This document shows, in pieces, positions 8,316 through 15,998 of a stretch of 64,000 nucleotides of DNA. Source of the DNA: CAUPWF01 sp036656615 (GTDB lineage Bacteria; Bacillota; Clostridia; Lachnospirales; Lachnospiraceae); the NCBI GenBank assembly GCA_036656615.1, contig JAVXHY010000004.1, forward strand, positions 1-64,000. Reading direction: 5' to 3'. A program made the position numbers and the translations under genes. Positions within the stretch are counted from its first letter, which is position 1; each line of letters begins with the position of its first letter. Below the pieces are notes generated by a model that saw nothing but the letters and a program-made list of their open reading frames with translations, was not told where the DNA came from and made no database searches.

Positions 8316-9584
8316 TTATTTAGTTTCTAAATCTTTGTTTAAGTAAGAGGTAGCAGTTTTTGAAATATCTACTGCATCCTTGTCTGAAATAGAATCTAGT
8401 TCTTTTGCCTTGTTATACCAGTCTTCAAATGTCATTTCGAGAGGCATAATGGGATCGATTTTCTCGGAAATAAATTCTCCAAAATCCTCTGTCCCAGCAT
8501 CCTTTAACAATTCTGTTGATGTGAATTTACTAACATCATCTAACTTTGGAATTTCTTCTTCTGGAATTTGTGGATATTGTGTATAGTAGTTTACAAAGTT
8601 GTCAATATTCTTCTGAGAAAAGCTCCATGTAATGGTTCGTCCTTCTGCAACTGTTTTCATATAAATGGTACGAAGTGCTACATAAGGATCTACATCAAAT
8701 CCATCTGCAAACATCATAGCAGCATTATAAGGATGTTCATACATAAATTTGATAGACATTTCATGGGCAAACACAAGTCTTCTTGCAAGCTCCGGACATT
8801 GTTTTTTGAAATCATTAGACATTGCGTAGATACAGCAAAGTCCCCATGCATCATCGTTGTTTTTACCTTTTTCAATATTTGCAGCACCCCATCCAATACC
8901 TACAATATGTCCAAATCCTTCAAATTCAGTAAGAGATGCATATGGATCACAGCAAGAGAATCCATCAATTTTTCCACCCTTTAATGCAAATACTGCATCC
9001 TGTGAGCTCATTTCTACAATATTATAACTTGCAGGATCAGCAGGGATTCCTAATTTTTCAGACCAAGATAACCATTCTGGATCAATATCAGGGGTAGCAG
9101 TGATTGCAAGTGTTTTACCAACGAGATCTTTTGGATCTTTGATATCATTACTAACAACTAGGTAACGAGAACCACCTACGTGATTACCGGCAGCCATAAA
9201 TAGTGGCGCTCCTTTGTTAGCGGAAAGGATCGCGCCTTCGATACCGGTATATCCAACGTCCATTTGTCCACTGGAAAGAGCTTTTAAAGTTTCGGCTGAT
9301 TTCGTTACATTGACATTTAATCCCAATGCTTCATATATGCCGGCCTTTTCACCGATGATGCTTCCAACCATGTGATCACAATTATAATAGCCCATTTCAA
9401 CCACACGCTCTTTCTCAACATCATTTAATTCACCCATTTTGAAAGCTTTTGCTTCTTCTTTTGGATCGTAACCTGTTTCTTTTACATCTTTGGTACTTGT
9501 TTTTTGATTGCTGTCGTGGCAGGCAGTCAATGAAGACACAGACAACGCCGCTATAAGCAAAATGGATATCCATTTCTTTTTCAT
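8316..9584 (-). CDS. NitT/TauT-type ABC substrate-binding lipoprotein
   Basis: The 422 residues begin with a lipoprotein signal peptide ending in LTAC, so Cys22 should carry the lipid anchor. The remainder is an NMT1/SsuA-like binding protein (IIGEKAGIYEALGLNV, LSSGQMDVGYTG, DPKDLVGKTLAI). Several cysteines sit where a ligand could be bound (YYNCDH near the N-terminus, FSCCDPY in the middle, GLCCIYA further on), which is unusual for this family and would suit a thiophilic metal or organometal ligand. It lies downstream of the UGA-containing permease on the same strand, 78 bp away, and together with the ATPase at 13430 would complete an importer. The ligand is inferred from context only. Confidence 0.88.
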   Translation of the reverse strand: MKKKWISILLIAALSVSSLTACHDSNQKTSTKDVKETGYDPKEEAKAFKMGELNDVEKERVVEMGYYNCDHMVGSIIGEKAGIYEALGLNVNVTKSAETLKALSSGQMDVGYTGIEGAILSANKGAPLFMAAGNHVGGSRYLVVSNDIKDPKDLVGKTLAITATPDIDPEWLSWSEKLGIPADPASYNIVEMSSQDAVFALKGGKIDGFSCCDPYASLTEFEGFGHIVGIGWGAANIEKGKNNDDAWGLCCIYAMSNDFKKQCPELARRLVFAHEMSIKFMYEHPYNAAMMFADGFDVDPYVALRTIYMKTVAEGRTITWSFSQKNIDNFVNYYTQYPQIPEEEIPKLDDVSKFTSTELLKDAGTEDFGEFISEKIDPIMPLEMTFEDWYNKAKELDSISDKDAVDISKTATSYLNKDLETK

Positions 9585-9662
9585 ATTCTTTCTTTCTCCC
9601 TTGGTACTATTTTATATTGACAGAATAGGCAATCTGGTGGACATGCCTTTATTATATTCTGT

Positions 9663-10490
9663 TTATGCTTCTTTCCAACGTAATAATGCACGTTCAATGA
9701 GAACCATGATTGTATCAATTAGAAATCCTATTAACCCTGCAATTATCATATAAGCAATTACCTTATCAGTTAACATCTTGGATTGTGCTTCCACCATACA
9801 GTAGCCGAAACCGGCACTGGTTGCGATGAACTCCGCTCATATAACAGACATCCAGCCAAGACCAATGGCTAGACGCAGACCGGTAATTACTCCCGGAAGG
9901 GAACCTGGTAACACTACATCTTTTAAAACACTAGAAGTTTTGGCACCCATGGAACGCGCTGCATTGTAAAAATCTTTACTGATGTCTTGAACGCCGGCAA
10001 TGGTATTCAAAATGATTGTAAATACACCACTAAAGGTAATCAAGAATATGGTTGGACCGTCACCAATTCCAAACCATACAATTGCTAACGGTACCCATGC
10101 CATAATTGGTACTTGCCGCAATGAATTAATAAATGGCGACATTGCTCGTAAGAGCTTGGGAGAATATCCCATTAACATACCAACTGGAAATCCAATAAGA
10201 AATGCATACAAAGAACCACTTAGAACACGTCTCATTGTAATCCCTAGATTTTGAAGTACATATAAGTCAGTCATAGAATAACCGATTTCTTTTATTACAT
10301 TTTCAAAAAATGGAAATAAAAATGGTTGATTCACAACATGAGCAACACTGTACCATAGAAGACAAATTATAAGAAGCGCAGCCATTGCAGCTATATTATA
10401 ATTCTTCCCACCTAAGCTTCGCCAACGATTTCTGTCTGAAGATCGGGTAGCGATTACCATTCGATTTATTTGACTATTTTCCTCACTCAC
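9663..10490 (-). CDS. saoP: ABC transporter permease with in-frame UGA, predicted selenoprotein (SaoP)
   Basis: The frame starts at GTG 10490 behind GGAGGTGA. It meets TGA at 9837-9839 after 217 codons, but the same frame continues for 57 codons to TAA at 9663-9665. The continuation (AEFIATSAGFGY, then VLIERALLRWKEA) is exactly the C-terminal part of NitT/TauT permeases (SsuC/TauC family), and the whole length of 275 matches the family. The UGA falls in GWMSVI-U-AEF, a membrane-helix position. A hairpin with a G-first loop starts 25 nt after the UGA (9799-9819), as bacterial SECIS elements do. Two more genes in the cluster show the same pattern, so selenocysteine insertion is preferred to a nonsense mutation. 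I recall the SAO permease family being named SaoP. The partner ATPase is probably that at 13430. Confidence 0.8.
9799..9819 (-). promoter_or_regulatory. SECIS-like hairpin of saoP
   Basis: On the coding strand CAGTGCCG pairs with CGGCTACTG through 8 bp with one bulged T. The loop is GTTT, with G first, and begins 25 nt after the UGA. This is within the spacing usually quoted for bacterial SECIS elements (16-37 nt). Confidence 0.6.
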
Positions 10491-10580
10491 TTTTTCACCT
10501 CCCCACTTGGGTAGTAATTAAAATAGAATCACTAAAATAATATCAAACTTTGTCGGATAACCATAGGGAATAAGGATAAT

Positions 10581-10626
10581 ATTGGATAATGGAATAATCA
10601 AAATACCAAATATTGGAATATCCAAT
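10581..10626. promoter_or_regulatory. operator candidate between the divergent sao operons
   Basis: ATTGGAATATCCAAT at 10612-10626 is a perfect 6-3-6 palindrome and contains the T-N11-A pattern of LysR sites. A related half site ATTGGATAAT lies at 10581-10590, about three helical turns away. The -35 position of the rightward promoter is poor, which would fit an activator. Confidence 0.5.
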
Positions 10627-10659
10627 AATGGCAGAAAAACATGGAATTAATCGTTATAG

Positions 10660-10665
10660 TATAAT
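10660..10665 (+). promoter_or_regulatory. -10 box of the saoTECBAL operon
   Basis: A consensus TATAAT lies 30 bp before the saoT start. At 17 bp upstream there is no TTGACA-like box (aaacat), so the promoter probably depends on an activator bound at the nearby palindrome. Confidence 0.45.
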
Positions 10666-10694
10666 AATCTGTCTTACAGAGGGGGGTGTTATGT

Positions 10695-10946
10695 GTGGAA
10701 AAACCGTGTATAGAATATATAAGTGCCTGTGCATGATGTGAGACTTTTATGGACTTGGTTAAAGTCCTTCAGGAGACTTATAAAGGAAGAGTTCATGTGA
10801 TAATATACCGTGCAGGAACTGATTTTGAATATATTGGGAAGTATGGTGCGGTAACGAAAAGTATGCTTGTCATTAATGAAAGCAAAGCAATAACAAAGCT
10901 AACGAAAGCTTCAGTTCGGAATGCGTTTGAGGAGGCACTTCAATGA
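10695..10946 (+). CDS. saoT: thioredoxin-like selenoprotein with C-A-U-C motif (SaoT)
   Basis: Translation from GTG 10695 (AGAGGGGGG eight bases upstream) gives 83 residues, with a UGA at 10734-10736 read as residue 14. The motif is ISAC-A-U-C-ETF, aligning with the CxxC of small MTH895-type thioredoxin-like proteins, with Sec in the third position between Cys12 and Cys15. The remainder fits the thioredoxin fold: VHVIIYRAG, then a cis-Pro region replaced by VTKSMLVIN, and a C-terminal helix. A SECIS-like hairpin sits at 10751-10767. Without readthrough only the part after ATG 10749 would be made, which lacks all the redox residues. The stop overlaps the next start (ATGA). The likely role is thiol/selenol chemistry or hand-over of metal to the SaoE permease. 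I recall NCBI naming this family SaoT. Confidence 0.85.
10751..10767 (+). promoter_or_regulatory. SECIS-like hairpin of saoT
   Basis: GGACTT (10751-10756) pairs perfectly with AAGTCC (10762-10767) around the loop GGTTA. The loop begins 20 nt after the UGA and has G in its first two positions, as in known bacterial SECIS elements. Confidence 0.75.
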
Positions 10947-12103
10947 TGCTAAATGAGTTTCTAGAGTTTTTACAAAAAGTAGTGACTTCTGCATGGAATA
11001 TGATGAACAGTTCATCTATTTGGATGGTTGTAAGCTTTTTAATTGCAGGAATTCTACATGAATTCCTAAAGCCGGAGAAGATTCAAAAGACAGCCATTGG
11101 ATCCAAAAGAATTAGTGGGGTTTTTTGGTCTACGGTATCGGGAATGTTCATTCCTATTTGTAGTTGTGGGACAATTCCACTAGGAATAAGTATGTATTAC
11201 AGCGGGGCATATTTGGGACCAACGCTGGCATTTATGACAAGTACCCCTATGATTAATCCAATTGCCCTCATATTGGCATTTGGACTCTTGGGTAAGGAAA
11301 TAGCAATTATTTATTTGATTACCGGATTTGTAGGACCAATGATTATTGGTTTAGTAGCTAATCGATTTGCAGGAGATGAATTATATCTGGGTATGAAGCA
11401 AGAGAAACAAAAACGTCTTATGGAACATTCTGGGAATATAGAATTAGATACAACAAAAAAAGGGTCCGATTCGGGTATGATTGAGCTTACCTATGAAGAA
11501 CCAACATGGTTGGAAAAGATTAAATCAGGACTACACTGGTCCTTGACTGAATTAAGTGTAACAATCAGCAAGTACACAGTAACCGGAATGTTAATAGCTG
11601 GGTTGATTTTCAATATTGTGCCTCAATCCTTTATTCAGACGTATCTAGGTCAACCGGGATTCGTTTCCTTGTTGGGAGTTACAGTAATTGCAGCATTGAT
11701 GTATGTATGTGCAGTAGGACATATTCCGTTTATAGCTGCTCTAGTAGCAAGTGGAGCAGCACCTGGAGTTGCAATTACCTTTCTAATGGCAGGAGCGGGG
11801 ACGAATATTCCCGAATTGCTTACAATATCAAAGCTAATTGGAAAGCGTGCTATGCTCTTGTATTTTGGGATGATTGTTGCAATTTCAAATGTGGTGGGAT
11901 ATATTGCAAATCGTTTATTAATGCCTGGGTTTATCCCAGTGTTGGATTTTGATCAGACACATCATACGGTAGCAAAGGCAAATAGCTTAATCATTACAGC
12001 TCCATTATGGTTGAAGACAATCTGCAGTTCTATTTTAGTATGCTACGCACTTTATTCACTTTATAAAATGATTAAACCACATGTGGTGAAAAATAAAAGG
12101 TAA
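10943..12103 (+). CDS. saoE: ArsP/DUF318-type permease, predicted organometal efflux (SaoE)
   Basis: The 386-residue integral membrane protein belongs to the permease family PF03773 (ArsP_1/SO_0444). It has about eight membrane segments in two halves, split by a hydrophilic loop near residues 150-190. The family motif PICSCGTIPL places Cys73-x-Cys75 in the pore region, and STPMINPIA and AGAGTNIPELL mark the two repeated halves. Characterised ArsP members export trivalent organoarsenicals. The start ATG overlaps the saoT stop, so the two are translationally coupled, and such permeases often sit beside small thioredoxin-like proteins. I infer export of an organometal or its breakdown product. 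The transported species is not established. Confidence 0.85.
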   Translation: MMLNEFLEFLQKVVTSAWNMMNSSSIWMVVSFLIAGILHEFLKPEKIQKTAIGSKRISGVFWSTVSGMFIPICSCGTIPLGISMYYSGAYLGPTLAFMTSTPMINPIALILAFGLLGKEIAIIYLITGFVGPMIIGLVANRFAGDELYLGMKQEKQKRLMEHSGNIELDTTKKGSDSGMIELTYEEPTWLEKIKSGLHWSLTELSVTISKYTVTGMLIAGLIFNIVPQSFIQTYLGQPGFVSLLGVTVIAALMYVCAVGHIPFIAALVASGAAPGVAITFLMAGAGTNIPELLTISKLIGKRAMLLYFGMIVAISNVVGYIANRLLMPGFIPVLDFDQTHHTVAKANSLIITAPLWLKTICSSILVCYALYSLYKMIKPHVVKNKR

Positions 12104-12109
12104 AAGAAA

Positions 12110-12634
12110 ATGAAGCAGATAAGAAATTTTATGAAAAAACCAGTTGGGAAAATCCTACTTCTCGCTATTGTTTTAATTGTAGCATTTCAAATTAAATTAT
12201 TTTTAGATGAGCGAGGAAGTGAAAAGGCAGCATTAGAAATGAGAAATGCTAATTATGCACCTAACGTATCTCAGACAAATAAGATGCTACAGGATTTTCG
12301 TGAAAAACACAAAAAGGCAGAGGTAGTTTTAGCTTGTGAAGAAGATATTACAGATGATGGATTAAAAGATTTGGTGGTTATTTATCAAGAAAAGAAACAA
12401 GTGCGCATGGTAACGATAGTTGATCCGGGACAGGAGAATACGTACCTATATTCCAAGCCGGTTCCCGGACCAAAGGAAAACCAAAAAATACAATTCCGTA
12501 ACATTGATCAAGAAGGTGTTATAGAATTCATTGTATCTGGAGAGAAAAAAGGTGCGGCAGGATATGCAATTTATCGTATCATCGAAGGCGAGCCGGTAGA
12601 TCTCTTTGGGGAAGGAATGGAAGATTGTTGTTAG
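12110..12634 (+). CDS. saoC: membrane-anchored Cys-Cys-COOH protein (SaoC)
   Basis: The 174 residues have one N-terminal membrane segment (about residues 13-32, KILLLAIVLIVAF) and an outward-facing domain containing DITDDGLKDLVV, reminiscent of EF-hand-like or VCBS calcium loops. The protein ends in MEDCC, two cysteines at the very C-terminus. Two terminal thiols on a flexible tail are typical of metal hand-over (compare MerA C-terminal cysteines). I recall this family as the Cys-Cys-COOH (seleno)protein SaoC; here both codons are TGT, so this copy needs no selenium. It starts six bases after saoE and ends three bases before the next gene. Confidence 0.7.
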   Translation: MKQIRNFMKKPVGKILLLAIVLIVAFQIKLFLDERGSEKAALEMRNANYAPNVSQTNKMLQDFREKHKKAEVVLACEEDITDDGLKDLVVIYQEKKQVRMVTIVDPGQENTYLYSKPVPGPKENQKIQFRNIDQEGVIEFIVSGEKKGAAGYAIYRIIEGEPVDLFGEGMEDCC

Positions 12635-12637
12635 CAT

Positions 12638-13423
12638 ATGAATATAAATAAAATGATGATCATATTTATTACTGGCTTTCTGATCTTGGGCTTAGGATGC
12701 TTGTTTTTTCTTCCAAAAGAACAAATCAAAAATGATAAAGCAGTTATTAAAATGGGCGCGGGAGATGACATATCAGGACTGTTAATGAATGAAATTAAGA
12801 GTCATATGAATGGAAAGATGGATCAATCACAGATGATGGAAGAATCTTCTTTTACAGATTGCTGCAGCAATTCGGCACAGTGGGCTTTAAATGCAAAAGA
12901 TATTAATATTGGTTTCTATTGCAATCATATTGCCAAGTATACCGTAGAGCACAATAAGGATGTAGTAATTTATGCACCAGCAGTGATGAATGCAGAAGTA
13001 ATCGGGTATAAGGAAGATTGGTCTCATGTAAAGAAGCTAGGTGTTACTCAAGGGAGAGAGCAGTCCAAAGCAATTGCAAAGAGTCAGTATCCTCAGATTC
13101 AGTCTTTTGAAGAAATAACACAAAAAGGTATTATGTATTGTATAGAAGATGGTCAGGTAGATGGTGCTATCTTAGATATTACGAAAGCGGCCGGAGTGAC
13201 GGAGTATGCATATCAGCCACTTTCCAATATGGATTATATCTCTTATGTTCTGGTAGTGGATAAAAAATTGCTTTTCACAGATGCATTTTCGGAATTTGTG
13301 GAGGCATACAATCAGGCAGCGAATGAATTAAATAATAAGGAATATTTAGCAGAAAAATTAAAAGTGGATCGTCCATGGTTAGAACAAATTAATTTAAAAT
13401 TTTTAACATTACCGGAGGAATAA
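12638..13423 (+). CDS. saoB: membrane-tethered substrate-binding-like protein (SaoB candidate)
   Basis: The 261 residues start with a hydrophobic segment (MMIIFITGFLILGLGCLFF) that is either a signal anchor or an imperfect lipobox around Cys21. The remainder is like a shortened NMT1-type binding protein (VIYAPAVMNAEVIGYK, EDGQVDGAILDITKAAG). A vicinal Cys pair (FTDCCSNSAQ) and a further Cys (IGFYCNHIAKY) lie where the ligand should bind. In relatives such paired positions can be Cys-Sec; here both are Cys. The gene sits between saoC and the ATPase gene, six bases before the latter. The saoB name is recalled from the published SAO scheme and is less certain than saoT or saoL. Confidence 0.68.
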   Translation: MNINKMMIIFITGFLILGLGCLFFLPKEQIKNDKAVIKMGAGDDISGLLMNEIKSHMNGKMDQSQMMEESSFTDCCSNSAQWALNAKDINIGFYCNHIAKYTVEHNKDVVIYAPAVMNAEVIGYKEDWSHVKKLGVTQGREQSKAIAKSQYPQIQSFEEITQKGIMYCIEDGQVDGAILDITKAAGVTEYAYQPLSNMDYISYVLVVDKKLLFTDAFSEFVEAYNQAANELNNKEYLAEKLKVDRPWLEQINLKFLTLPEE

Positions 13424-13429
13424 TAAATA

Positions 13430-14254
13430 ATGTCAATATCAATTCAAGGAATAACAAAATCATTTCAAAAGACAAAGAAGGGAGAAGACCGACAGGTTGT
13501 GTTAAGAGATATTTCTTTAGATGTGGCAGAAGGAGAATTTGTCTGCCTACTGGGACCGTCAGGCTGTGGGAAGACCACAACTCTGACTATTATTGCTGGA
13601 TTTCAGGAAGCAGACCGTGGGAAAATCTTGATTAACGGTACTGAGGTGAAAAAACCAGGACCAGACAGGGCTTTTATGTTTCAAAATTATGCATTATTTC
13701 CATGGCTGCGTGTAGGGGAGAATATTGAATATCCCATGAAAAAAATGAAAATACCAAAGACACAGCGAAAAGCACAATTAAAAGAACTGTTGGAAATGGC
13801 ACAAATGGAAGAATATGAACACTATTATATACATGAAATATCAGGTGGAATGAAGCAGAGAGTAGCACTTTTGCGTGCGCTAGCATGTAATCCAAGTGTC
13901 TTACTTATGGACGAGCCTTTGGGAGCGGTAGACTTCCAGATGCGTCAGCTTCTGCAAGTACAATTGGAAAATATTTTACAGCAAAAGAAGACCACCTCTT
14001 TGATGGTTACACATGATGTAGATGAATCCATATATTTAAGTGATCGGGTTGTTATTATGTCTAGAAATCATGGACAAATACTTGCAGATGTATCCATTGA
14101 TCTGCCAAGACCAAGAGACCGTACGGCTCACGAATATCATGCATATGTGGATGAACTTACGAATGTACTCAAATATGCATTAAATGGTGAGGTATTTAAT
14201 AAAGAAGATAAGGAACTATTGGAATTTATCAAGGAAGTAGAATTGGGGAAATAA
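13430..14254 (+). CDS. saoA: ABC transporter ATP-binding protein (SaoA)
   Basis: The 274 residues form a complete NitT/TauT/SsuB-type ATPase: Walker A GPSGCGKTTT, Q-loop FMFQNYALFPW, signature ISGGMKQRVALLRAL, Walker B LLMDEPLGAVD and switch His in VTHDVDES. It has a short C-terminal tail as in SsuB/TauB. GGAGG precedes the start. No permease gene lies in this operon, so it should serve the divergent permease at 9663-10490 and the binding protein at 8316-9584. That would make one transporter encoded on both sides of the shared promoter region. Confidence 0.9.
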   Translation: MSISIQGITKSFQKTKKGEDRQVVLRDISLDVAEGEFVCLLGPSGCGKTTTLTIIAGFQEADRGKILINGTEVKKPGPDRAFMFQNYALFPWLRVGENIEYPMKKMKIPKTQRKAQLKELLEMAQMEEYEHYYIHEISGGMKQRVALLRALACNPSVLLMDEPLGAVDFQMRQLLQVQLENILQQKKTTSLMVTHDVDESIYLSDRVVIMSRNHGQILADVSIDLPRPRDRTAHEYHAYVDELTNVLKYALNGEVFNKEDKELLEFIKEVELGK

Positions 14255-14255
14255 T

Positions 14256-14888
14256 ATGTTAAAGAACATACATCAAAAGTTTACATCAAGGGAAAATGAA
14301 CTTCGATTGTATATTATGAATTTTATCATTGATGAAAAACGTCCATTTCATTTGGAAAGTGATAAACAAAAAGCTTTGCAGGCGTTAGAAATGACGGAAA
14401 AAGAATATCAAGAAAGTGCGGACTGCCTTGTTCAAAAGGATGGTATGGTTGCAGATGAAGCACAGCATGTAAATTTCATTTATCCAGTGTCTGCGTTGCC
14501 AACAAATCACCAGGTAACACTTCAAGATGGAAGAAGCTTTACTGCTATGTGCGCCATTGATGCGATGGGGTCGGCATTTACCTTTCATCAGGATATTGAA
14601 ATACACTCGGTATGTACGGGCGGTGGAGAACCAGTATATGTAAAAATCAAAAATGGAGAAATGGTAGAGCACTCACCAAAGGGTTTATATGCATTAACAT
14701 TTCCCTTGGGGGAATTGCAAAATTGGGCGGGATCCTGCTGAAATGTTATGAATTTTTTCTGCAGTTTGGCAGAATTAAATCAATATGTAATGGATATGGA
14801 ATTGGATTCAGAGGGAATCATTAGAGCGGATATGCCCATGGCCATGGAAGAAGCGAAAGGTACATTTGCAGTAAAGGCAGCAGAATAG
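14256..14888 (+). CDS. saoL: MerB-like organomercurial lyase homologue, predicted selenoprotein (SaoL)
   Basis: The frame reaches TGA at 14739-14741 after 161 codons and continues for 48 more to TAG at 14886-14888, giving 210 residues. The protein matches alkylmercury lyase (MerB, PF03243). An N-terminal winged-helix-like part is followed by LPTNHQVTL, DGRSFTAMCAID (Cys99 and Asp102, matching MerB Cys96 and Asp99) and GSC-U-NVMNFFCS, matching the catalytic C-C-H-V-x-F-F of MerB. Cys161 corresponds to catalytic Cys159, and the UGA falls on the adjacent cysteine position. A SECIS-like hairpin follows at 14757-14774. Truncation at UGA would leave the active site at the last residue and remove a conserved C-terminal part. 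Predicted reaction: protonolysis of a carbon-metal bond. The substrate metal is not shown. Confidence 0.85.
14757..14774 (+). promoter_or_regulatory. SECIS-like hairpin of saoL
   Basis: TTCTGC (14757-14762) pairs with GCAGAA (14769-14774) around the loop AGTTTG. The loop starts 21 nt after the UGA and has G in its second position, meeting the usual bacterial SECIS description. Confidence 0.72.
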
Positions 14889-14982
14889 TAATAGATATTA
14901 TCTATAATATTATAAAAAAAACCAATTGGGACAAGAAGTTTATATATGATATTATAAAATATATAGTGATGCGTAAGCATTG

Positions 14983-15010
14983 AAAAGGGCAGCGTAATTG
15001 CTGTCCTTTT
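14983..15010 (+). terminator. terminator of the sao operon
   Basis: AAAAGGGCAGC pairs with GCTGTCCTTTT (one G-T wobble) around GTAATT. The T run is short, so some readthrough into the corrinoid genes is possible. Confidence 0.6.
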
Positions 15011-15052
15011 CCCACTCATTTTATTGTCAGAAGATAAATAAGGAGAACGTAT

Positions 15053-15976
15053 ATGGAGATACAGATTGTTTCTGGTTTTTTGGGAGCTGGAAAAACAACA
15101 TTTTTAAATCAATATCTGTCAATTTTAAAAGGAAAAACAGTTGTAATTGAAAATGAATTTGGAGATGTGGGATTAGACGGATCATTAATACAAGGTGATA
15201 TTCCGGTGCGGGAAATCTATGCAGGATGTATTTGCTGCAGTTTAGCAATGGATTTTCAAAAAGGAATCAAGGAGATTTATGAAACATTTAAACCAGATCG
15301 AATTGTAATTGAACCATCTGGTGTAGGAAGACTTTCCGATATTATTAAGGCTTGCAATAGAGCAAAAGAAAAAGAAAATATAGATATTCAAGTGACAAAA
15401 TTAATTGCCATTGTAGACTTTGATTCTTTTGAGGAATATGAAGAAGGGTTTGGTGCTTTTTATATGAATCAGATTCAACATGCAAGATTGCTTTTGTTTA
15501 GTAATACAGCATTAGTATCTAAAGAAAGAAAAAGAATGATTATTTCTAGACTTCAAGCTGAGAATCCAAAAGCAATCTTGTATGAAGGAGACTTTCGACA
15601 ACTTGATCCAGAGATTTTGAAGAAACTTGTAGATATGTCAGAAGATTATGCCAGTAATCCTGAGGAAGTGTTCCTACCTGCACTTCCGGCAAATCGTGTA
15701 TTTTCCAGTGTGTCAATCTGTAATTCAATGAAAATGTCAGAATCAGAATTAAACGTTTTACTGAAAGAATTAAAAAAAGAGAAGTATGGATATATTCTAA
15801 GAGCGAAAGGAATCATAAAGACTTGGGAACATAGAATGTTACATTTTAATTACACACCTTCTTCTAGTAGTTACCATGAAGTGAATATGTTAAGTGAAAT
15901 AAATTCGGAAACTAAAATTATTATCATTGGATGTGAATTGAATGATCGAGAATTGCACACATTATTTCAAAATTAA
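15053..15976 (+). CDS. CobW/P47K-family GTPase
   Basis: The 307 residues carry a P-loop at the N-terminus (SGFLGAGKTT), the ENEFGDVGLDG switch region and the metal-binding CICC motif (Cys59, Cys61, Cys62) of COG0523 G3E GTPases. An IVIEPSGVG Walker B-like motif and a C-terminal CobW_C-like part follow. Members act as metallochaperones or in cobalamin handling. Here the gene opens a run of corrinoid-dependent methyl-transfer genes, so service to the corrinoid protein is likely, though a metal-insertion role for the organometal genes upstream is equally open. The start ATG follows a GGAG at proper distance. Confidence 0.87.
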   Translation: MEIQIVSGFLGAGKTTFLNQYLSILKGKTVVIENEFGDVGLDGSLIQGDIPVREIYAGCICCSLAMDFQKGIKEIYETFKPDRIVIEPSGVGRLSDIIKACNRAKEKENIDIQVTKLIAIVDFDSFEEYEEGFGAFYMNQIQHARLLLFSNTALVSKERKRMIISRLQAENPKAILYEGDFRQLDPEILKKLVDMSEDYASNPEEVFLPALPANRVFSSVSICNSMKMSESELNVLLKELKKEKYGYILRAKGIIKTWEHRMLHFNYTPSSSSYHEVNMLSEINSETKIIIIGCELNDRELHTLFQN

Positions 15977-15998
15977 AAAGATGAGGAGAAAATAAAAG

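Noticed and set aside
8568..8984. Plus-strand 138-codon frame within the binding-protein gene
   Set aside because: It is antisense to a clear family member and shows no family motif.
9837..9839. TGA in the permease gene as a plain nonsense mutation or sequencing error
   Set aside because: Two other genes of the same cluster show the same UGA-plus-hairpin pattern, and the downstream part is fully conserved. Sec is the simpler explanation, though error is not excluded for this single site.
9663..14888. Reassignment of UGA as a general sense codon
   Set aside because: Many genes here end in TGA with unrelated sequence after it, for example cdd, rseP and saoT itself, so UGA is a normal stop in this genome.
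14889..15052. Cobalamin riboswitch before the corrinoid genes
   Set aside because: The stretch is too short and I could not find the conserved B12 box or its helices.
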